Of a DNA stretch of 18,665 nt, positions 13,702 to 18,665 are shown piece by piece. The position numbers were made by a program, and so were the translations under genes. Below the pieces are notes generated by a model that was not told the origin of the DNA, did not search any database, and saw only the letters and a program-made list of their open reading frames with translations. Where the stretch lies: assembly GCA_043804035.1 (NCBI GenBank), contig JAZDJJ010000025.1, positions 1 through 18,665 on the forward strand, in the 5' to 3' direction. This DNA comes from JAZDJJ01 sp043804035 (GTDB lineage Bacteria > Bacteroidota > Bacteroidia > Palsa-948). Within the stretch, counting starts at the first letter, position 1. Each line of letters opens with the position of its first letter.

Positions 13702-14995
13702 GTTACATATTTTTATTTTGATTTTTGTGATTTACAATTTGCAATTTGCAATTTCTCAAACAATCACTAATTCTCCTTATTCTCATTACGGACTTGGCGA
13801 ACTGCAATACGGTGGATTTGCTCATAACATTGCCATGGGCGGAATTACAAATGCACTTCAAAACGATACCACTGCGCCATTCTACATGAATTTTTCTAAT
13901 CCTGCTTCGCTTGCTTCCATGCGATTAACTTCTTTTGATTTAGGTCTGATGAATAATACTATCAGAATGGAAACTACCGACAAAAAATTTTCCGACAATC
14001 ATACTGCCATTTCTTATCTTGCTTTTGGTTTTCCGATTACAAAATGGTGGGGAGCCGGGTTCGGGCTTTTACCTTATAGCAACGTGGGATATAAAATTTA
14101 CGACAAAAAAGAAATTGACAGTATAGGTACAGTAAATTATTCTTACGAAGGAGAAGGAGGTATTAATCAGTTTTTTTTCGGCAATGGTTTTCGCTTAAAG
14201 AATTTTTCGGCAGGCGTTAATGTTTCTTATCTTTTTGGCAATTTGATTTTTTATAGTCGTGATTCCTTTCCAAAAGCATCCAATTTTTTTAATACAAAAA
14301 TAGTTCAAACAACCAATATCGGTGATTTGTATTACACCTTTGGAATGCAGTATCTGTATCCGCTGAAAAAAAACTGGTCATTAACTTTTGGGGCAACAGG
14401 AAGTTTGGAAAATAATATTGATGTCAGACAAACAACATTTGCTGCTACTTACCAAAATATTTATGGCATTGAACTTATAAAAGATACTATTATCAATGAA
14501 GAGAATGCTGAAAATATTGTGAAAATTCCTTTGATGCTTGGCGGAGGAATTGTGATAAAGAAAGGAGAAAAACTTCTGGTAGGAATTGATTATTCAATGC
14601 AGAACTGGTCAAAGTTTAATGCCTTTGGACAGAATTTATTGTTAAAAAATAGCCAGCGACTTGCAGTTGGATTTCAATATATACCAAATAAAAATGCCGG
14701 AGCAAAAGAATCCTATATGAAAAAAATATTTTACCGAACAGGATTCTGTTACACTGATACTTATCTTGAATTAAAAAATACTGCACTGAAAGATTATGCC
14801 ATCACTCTTGGCGCAGGATTTCCATTGCGAAAGATAAAAGTGGGCGAAATCTATTCACAGTCAATAATAAATATTGGTATTGAAATCGGACAACAAGGAA
14901 CAACTGAAAACAATTTGATTCGTGAAAGATATATTAAAGCAACTATTGGTCTTACGCTAAACGACCGATGGTTTATTAAAAGAAAGTATGAGTAA
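13688..14995 (+). CDS. FadL/OmpP1-like outer-membrane beta-barrel protein
   Basis: 435 residues. Residues 1-23 are a signal peptide (MNKNKLHIFILIFVIYNLQF followed by AISQ). The start of the mature protein, SPYSHYGLGELQYGGFAHNIAMGG, and the motif FSNPASLASMRLTSFDLG are typical of the FadL-like barrel proteins common in Bacteroidota. The rest alternates amphipathic strands ending in aromatic residues, with the final strand YIKATIGLTLNDRWFIKRKYE. It presumably resides in the outer membrane and passes hydrophobic compounds, but its substrate is unknown. It starts inside coaX and precedes lptC, a combination that recurs across Bacteroidota genomes (recalled, not checked here). Confidence 0.82.
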   Translation: MNKNKLHIFILIFVIYNLQFAISQTITNSPYSHYGLGELQYGGFAHNIAMGGITNALQNDTTAPFYMNFSNPASLASMRLTSFDLGLMNNTIRMETTDKKFSDNHTAISYLAFGFPITKWWGAGFGLLPYSNVGYKIYDKKEIDSIGTVNYSYEGEGGINQFFFGNGFRLKNFSAGVNVSYLFGNLIFYSRDSFPKASNFFNTKIVQTTNIGDLYYTFGMQYLYPLKKNWSLTFGATGSLENNIDVRQTTFAATYQNIYGIELIKDTIINEENAENIVKIPLMLGGGIVIKKGEKLLVGIDYSMQNWSKFNAFGQNLLLKNSQRLAVGFQYIPNKNAGAKESYMKKIFYRTGFCYTDTYLELKNTALKDYAITLGAGFPLRKIKVGEIYSQSIINIGIEIGQQGTTENNLIRERYIKATIGLTLNDRWFIKRKYE

Positions 14996-15125
14996 TTCGT
15001 TACTATTCATCAAAATAAAATGTCTCTTGCAGATTACACAGATATAATACTAATAAAGATAAAATACATTTGCGAAAATCAACGGCACCTGAAAAATCAG
15101 ATACCTAAATAGTAACGGTAATCTT
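14996..15125. repeat. 120-bp element with 10-bp inverted ends between the barrel gene and lptC
   Basis: CGTTACTATT (14998-15007) and AATAGTAACG (15108-15117) are perfect inverted ends 100 bases apart. The interior has the phrase TGCAGATTACACAGATATAA and AACGGCACCTGAAAAATCAG, resembling a short repeat widespread in environmental genomes ('gattacacagat'). It contains no ORF and looks like a small inserted repeat splitting an otherwise tight operon. Confidence 0.5.
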
Positions 15126-15695
15126 ATGAATTATTTTAAAACTTCTGTGAGCATCTTTTCGCTTTTCACTTTTTACTTTTCACTTTTTTTCTTCTCCTGC
15201 CAAACCGACATTCAAACTATTAACCTTATCACTTCCCAAAAGAATCTTCCATCTGAATCTATGAAAGAATCTGAAATAATCTACAGCGATTCGGGAAAAG
15301 TAAAAATGAAACTCACTGCACCTTTGCTTGACCGCTACCAGAAAGAAAATCCTTATATTGAAATGCCTGAAGGCGTTCATTTGTTTTTCTACGATGATTC
15401 TATGAACATCAATTCAGAACTTAAAGCCAATTATGGTATCCGCTACGAGAAAGAAGGAACGATGGAAGCCAAAAGAAATGTGGAAGTCGTGAATGTGAAA
15501 GGAGAAAAACTTAATACAGAGCATTTAATTTGGAATGAAGTGAAGCATATAATATATACAGAAGCGTTTGTGAAAATTACTACTGCTAATGAAGTTATCT
15601 ATGGCGATGGGTTGGAATCAAATCAGGATTTTACAAAATATAAAATCAAAAATATTAAAGGAACATTTAATCTAAAAGAAAAAGAAAGTCAATAA
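15126..15695 (+). CDS. lptC: LPS export ABC transporter periplasmic protein LptC
   Basis: 189 residues. A hydrophobic N-terminus ends in LFFFSC (C25), a lipobox, so the protein is probably lipidated as Bacteroidota LptC proteins are. The rest has the beta-jellyroll pattern of LptC/OstA-type domains: SESEIIYSDSGKVKMKLTAP, the pair LFFYDDSMNINSELKANYG, then ANVEVVN-like and NTEHLIWNEVKHIIYTEAFVKI. It receives lipopolysaccharide from LptBFG and passes it to LptA. Adjacent to an LpxD-like acyltransferase (18 bp), it fits LPS biogenesis. Confidence 0.88.
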   Translation: MNYFKTSVSIFSLFTFYFSLFFFSCQTDIQTINLITSQKNLPSESMKESEIIYSDSGKVKMKLTAPLLDRYQKENPYIEMPEGVHLFFYDDSMNINSELKANYGIRYEKEGTMEAKRNVEVVNVKGEKLNTEHLIWNEVKHIIYTEAFVKITTANEVIYGDGLESNQDFTKYKIKNIKGTFNLKEKESQ

Positions 15696-15713
15696 TCATT
15701 CAATTGTAATTAT

Positions 15714-16646
15714 ATGAAATTCACATCACCTCAAAAGTTATCAGATATAGCATCGTTGCTGAATACCGAATTTATTGGCAATGCAGGAATACAAGTTTTT
15801 GGTATCAACGAAATGAATGTTGTTCAGGAAGGCGACATTGTTTTTGTTGACCATCCGAAGTACTACGATGAAGCATTACATTCAAAAGCAAGTGTTATTA
15901 TCATCAATAAAAAAGTGGAGTGTCCATTAGGTAAGGCACTCATCTTTTCTTCTGATCCTTTTCGCGACTTCAATAAAATCACGAGTCATTTCTTTCCTCG
16001 TTCATTTTCCGAAAAACAAATTAGCGATTCAGCCGTCATTGGAAAAAATACTACGATAATGTCAAATGTTTTTATTGGCGATAATGTAAAGATTGGAAAC
16101 AACTGCATCATTTATCCGAATGTTGTGATTTATTATAACTGCATCATCGGGGACAATGTAATTATTCATGCTAACACTGTAATTGGCGCTGATGCTTTCT
16201 ACTATAAAAAACGTCCGACCGGCTATGACCGTCTTTTTTCCTGTGGAAAAGTTGTGATTGAAGATGATGTAGAGATTGGTGCTTTAAGTAGTATTGACAG
16301 AGGCGTTACCGATGAAACGGTTATTGGCAAAGGAACTAAGATTGATAATCATGTGCAAATTGGACATGATACAAAAATCGGAAAGAACTGTTTGTTTATA
16401 TCGCAGGTTGGAATTTCGGGCGCAGTAGTAATTGAAGATGATGTAATACTTTGGGGACAAGTTGGTGTTCCGAGTAAAATCAGAATCGGAAAAGGTGCTG
16501 TGCTATTAGGGCAATCGGCTCCAATAAAGGATTTGGAAGGCGGTAAGACCTATTTAGGAAGTCCTGCTGATGAATCTATGAAAAAGTTCAGAGAACTTGT
16601 AATGATTAAAAAACTTCCAAAGATTATTGAAATGATTGAACACTAA
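15714..16646 (+). CDS. LpxD-like UDP-3-O-acyl-glucosamine N-acyltransferase
   Basis: 310 residues. The N-terminal domain (about 1-100, with QEGDIVFVDHPKYYDEAL) resembles the uridine-binding domain of LpxD. From about 104 a left-handed beta-helix follows, with regular IG-x-N-x-x-IG turns. H218 in NHVQIGHDT corresponds to the catalytic histidine in LpxD ('QIAH'). The C-terminal helical tail (FRELVMIKKLPKIIEMIEH) is short. LpxD transfers a 3-hydroxyacyl chain from acyl carrier protein to UDP-3-O-acyl-glucosamine in lipid A synthesis. E. coli LpxD is about 341 residues. Many Bacteroidota carry two related copies, so this may be the paralogue with a narrower role; the symbol lpxD is left blank for that reason. 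Confidence 0.85.
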   Translation: MKFTSPQKLSDIASLLNTEFIGNAGIQVFGINEMNVVQEGDIVFVDHPKYYDEALHSKASVIIINKKVECPLGKALIFSSDPFRDFNKITSHFFPRSFSEKQISDSAVIGKNTTIMSNVFIGDNVKIGNNCIIYPNVVIYYNCIIGDNVIIHANTVIGADAFYYKKRPTGYDRLFSCGKVVIEDDVEIGALSSIDRGVTDETVIGKGTKIDNHVQIGHDTKIGKNCLFISQVGISGAVVIEDDVILWGQVGVPSKIRIGKGAVLLGQSAPIKDLEGGKTYLGSPADESMKKFRELVMIKKLPKIIEMIEH

Positions 16647-16681
16647 CGACTTGTTATCTATTGCATGGCAGAATAAATTTA

Positions 16682-16701
16682 GGGCAGTTCCCAAAAATAT
16701 A
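16682..16701. repeat. Isolated end of the MITE-like repeat
   Basis: GGGCAGTTCCCAAAAATATA matches the left end of the element at 137-240 with one extra C. No second end or inner core is found within 100 bases. It lies 38 bases upstream of the next ATG. Confidence 0.5.
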
Positions 16702-16738
16702 TTTCTCAAACACCATTTATCTTATGTAAGTTTGCTAT

Positions 16739-18094
16739 ATGAATAACTCAGGATTGATTACGCACATTGATTGGATGCTTACAATATTTTATCTTGTTGT
16801 GATTTTTTTTATTGCATCAAAGATTCAAAGAGAACAGAGCAGAAGAAATCCAATCTATAAATATTTTGTTTCCGGTTTGTTTGCCAAAATAGGAGGTGCT
16901 GTTGGATTGTGTTTGATATATGTGTATTATTATACTGAGGGAGGCGATACATTCAATTATCATAATGATAGTTCCGCTCTGTTGAAATTATTTTTTCATT
17001 CACCTGCCGATTTCTTTAATGTATGGTTATCGCCATTATCAAAAGAAACTGCATCTTACTTCTCATACGAAACCGGATATCTTACTTATGTTACAGATCC
17101 AAATACTTTTATGGTATGCCGCCTGCTTGTGCCAATTAAATTGCTATGCTTTAATAGTTATCTTATTTCATCTATTCTCATGGCTGTGGTTAGTTTTACA
17201 GGAGTGTGGAAATTGTATCAAGTGTTTTGTGATTGTTTTCCCGCTTTGTACAAGCATCTTGCTATAACAATTCTTTTTATTCCCTCAGTTTTATTCTGGG
17301 GTTCAGGAATTTTGAAGGATTCATGGACACTTGCCGCTGTGGGTTGGTACTGTTATTCGTTTTACAGGATTTTTATTAAGAGAGACAAAATTATTTTACC
17401 AATGACAACCCTTGTTCTTTCTATATTTATTCTGATTACTATTAAGCCATATATTTTTGTTGGCTTGATGCCGGGTTCTATGTTATGGATGATTTGGAAT
17501 CTATCAGGCAAAGTAAAAAACAAAGCAATAAGAATTATCATTGCTCCAATAATTGTTGCTTTTGGTGTTGTGATAGGCGTTGGAATATGGATGCTCACTA
17601 GTTCCAATCTTGGAAGATATAGTACTATGGAGAGCATGGTAGAAAAGGCATATATTTCTTATGATGATTTGAGGCAGGATTATTATCATGGAAGTTCTTT
17701 TGACATAGGAAAATACGACCCCACTTTGCAGGGAATATTATCTAAATTTCCTATCGCTACATTTACCGGATTGTTCAGACCTTTTATATGGGAAGCAAAT
17801 AATATTGTAATGGTTTTAGCAGGATTAGAAAATCTTATTATTATGGGATTTACTATTTTCGTTTTAATCAGAAGACCGATTACGGCTATAATAAATTTAT
17901 TTACAAATCCTTTAGTGCTTTTCTGTTTAATCTTTGCAGTGTTCTTTGCTTTTTCGGTTGCTGTATCAACTTCTAATTTTGGAGCGTTAGTGCGACTGAG
18001 GATTCCGATGGTGCCATTTTTATTGAGTGGGATAATGCTGATTGAGTATGGAAATTATGCAACAAAAGTTTCGTTGGAAAAAAGAAAAATATAA
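16739..18094 (+). CDS. Polytopic membrane protein of unknown function
   Basis: 451 residues with roughly ten hydrophobic segments. The first lies at about 9-28; a polar stretch KIQREQSRRNPIYKYF follows. The soluble region between helices contains YTEGGDTFNYHNDS (about 62-75) and YETGYLTYVTDPNTF; FWGSGILKDSW and FRPFIWEANN are conspicuous conserved-looking segments. The layout resembles GT-C type or O-antigen-polymerase-like membrane proteins, but no DxD/ExD motif in the first loop is clear, so no activity is assigned. It follows the LpxD-like gene after 92 bp and the repeat end at 16682, and may be an independent unit. The start ATG is supported by the first membrane segment beginning within ten residues. 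Confidence 0.75.
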   Translation: MNNSGLITHIDWMLTIFYLVVIFFIASKIQREQSRRNPIYKYFVSGLFAKIGGAVGLCLIYVYYYTEGGDTFNYHNDSSALLKLFFHSPADFFNVWLSPLSKETASYFSYETGYLTYVTDPNTFMVCRLLVPIKLLCFNSYLISSILMAVVSFTGVWKLYQVFCDCFPALYKHLAITILFIPSVLFWGSGILKDSWTLAAVGWYCYSFYRIFIKRDKIILPMTTLVLSIFILITIKPYIFVGLMPGSMLWMIWNLSGKVKNKAIRIIIAPIIVAFGVVIGVGIWMLTSSNLGRYSTMESMVEKAYISYDDLRQDYYHGSSFDIGKYDPTLQGILSKFPIATFTGLFRPFIWEANNIVMVLAGLENLIIMGFTIFVLIRRPITAIINLFTNPLVLFCLIFAVFFAFSVAVSTSNFGALVRLRIPMVPFLLSGIMLIEYGNYATKVSLEKRKI

Positions 18095-18185
18095 TTTCAG
18101 AACTTATGACTTGTTCCATTGTTTCATTGTTTCATTGTTTCCATTGTTCAGTATTCATTATCAGAGGTGCTTTTTAAAATATTTG

Positions 18186-18425
18186 CTACCTTGTTATTGG
18201 GAGGGTCGTATAAAAATAAATATTATATCAGGTTATTCGTTCAGGCGTACATAAAAAATAAATATTATATCAATCTGTTCGTGCAGAACGGCATAAAAAT
18301 AATTATTATGCCAACCTGTTGCTGTCGGTTAGTATAATACAAAATATTATGCCAACCTGCTGCTGTCGGTTAGTATAATACAAAATATTATGCCAACTTG
18401 TTGCTGTAAGGTCGTATATTGAGAA
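18186..18425. repeat. 41-bp tandem repeat, about six degenerate copies
   Basis: Units of 41-42 bases end near 18226, 18268, 18309, 18350, 18391 and 18425; the units at 18310 and 18351 (GCCAACCTGYTGCTGTCGGT...AATATTAT) differ at one base, earlier units more. Each unit has a GC-richer centre with hairpin potential (for example CTGTTC/GAACGG near 18274-18290, AACC/GGTT in later units) and a conserved AT-rich spacer ATAAAAATAAATATTAT or its variants. Confidence 0.85.
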
Positions 18426-18475
18426 TGCACGTATCAATCCTAGAGGATTAGTATATTTGGAATAAATACTTTTGC

Positions 18476-18556
18476 ACATCGCCCTGAAAGGGCGGAATAA
18501 ACTAACACAGGGCATCGCCCTGTGAGAACTAACATAAGGCATCGCCCTGAAAGGGC
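18476..18556. repeat. Three palindromic GGGC/GCCC hairpins in tandem
   Basis: GCCCTGAAAGGGC (18481-18493 and 18544-18556) forms a 5-bp stem with GAA loop. Between them CACAGGGC-ATC-GCCCTGTG (18506-18524) is a perfect 8-bp stem. Units share GGCATCGCCCTG and ACTAACA spacers, so they derive from one repeat family, of a kind known in Bacteroidota intergenic regions. Confidence 0.75.
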
Positions 18557-18665
18557 AAAATAACTATGGCTCAATCACTCACAAAAGTTTATATTCTAGG
18601 ACTTACGCAAACATTCATTTATAAACTAACATTTATGCCACTAAGACACAAAGACACCAAGTTTT

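Larger units (their letters stand above)
18095..18665. other. Repeat-rich non-coding tail of the window
   Basis: 571 bases without a convincing gene. Contents: microsatellite ATTGTTTC at 18119-18145; the 41-bp tandem repeat; three GCCCT/AGGGC hairpins; then AT-rich sequence with the phrase GGACTTACGCAAA (18599-18611) and CCACTAAGACACAAAGACAC (18639-18658), both resembling dispersed environmental repeats. Short open frames here are made of the repeats themselves. Confidence 0.75.

Noticed and set aside
18306..18542. Minus-strand 78-residue ORF
   Set aside because: Made of the 41-bp repeat and GCCCT hairpins; its protein contains the repeat translated twice.

Overview
The window is AT-rich bacterial DNA, most likely from the phylum Bacteroidota and probably from an environmental lineage. 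Pointers are a secreted protein with a type IX secretion (Por/T9SS) C-terminal sorting domain, a FadL-like outer-membrane protein and a lipoprotein-type LptC beside CoaX, several TAnnTTTG -7 boxes, and many short palindromic intergenic repeats. This assignment is inferred from gene content; no rRNA or tRNA was seen.

Left part (1-7300), surface polysaccharide and accessory genes. A 36-bp tandem repeat abuts a ~104-bp MITE-like element (1-240). A Wzx-like flippase (-) and a GT-B glycosyltransferase (+) diverge from a leader containing a strong dyad. A T9SS cargo protein (-) follows. Then comes a complete IS1595-family insertion sequence (4962-6102) with terminal inverted repeats and a perfect 8-bp target duplication, TTTTTAAA. 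After it lie two hexapeptide-repeat acetyltransferases (+), the second being a PglD/NeuD-type enzyme lacking the start of its N-terminal nucleotide-sugar domain.

Middle part (7490-11590), housekeeping genes. A COG2403-type P-loop protein (annotated in databases as cyclic 2,3-diphosphoglycerate synthetase-like) diverges from a tight operon: DUF167 protein, Xaa-Pro aminopeptidase (M24B), phosphatidylserine synthase pssA and purS.

Right part (11590-18665). A repeat-rich gap leads into a two-gene module overlapping by 4 bp: a 63-residue protein and a zeta-toxin-like P-loop kinase. I interpret it as a toxin-antitoxin pair with a palindromic operator candidate in front. A frameshifted small ORF separates it from coaX. 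The run coaX, FadL-like outer-membrane protein, lptC and lpxD-like acyltransferase links CoA synthesis with outer-membrane/LPS biogenesis. A polytopic membrane protein of unknown function follows. The last 570 bases contain no convincing gene; they hold a microsatellite, about six copies of a 41-bp tandem repeat and three GCCCT/AGGGC hairpins.

The most noteworthy items are the zeta-like module with its unfamiliar partner and frameshifted follower, the intact IS1595 element, the dispersed MITE-like family (three sites), the truncated PglD-like enzyme, and hairpins retained despite sequence change in the terminal 41-bp repeat.
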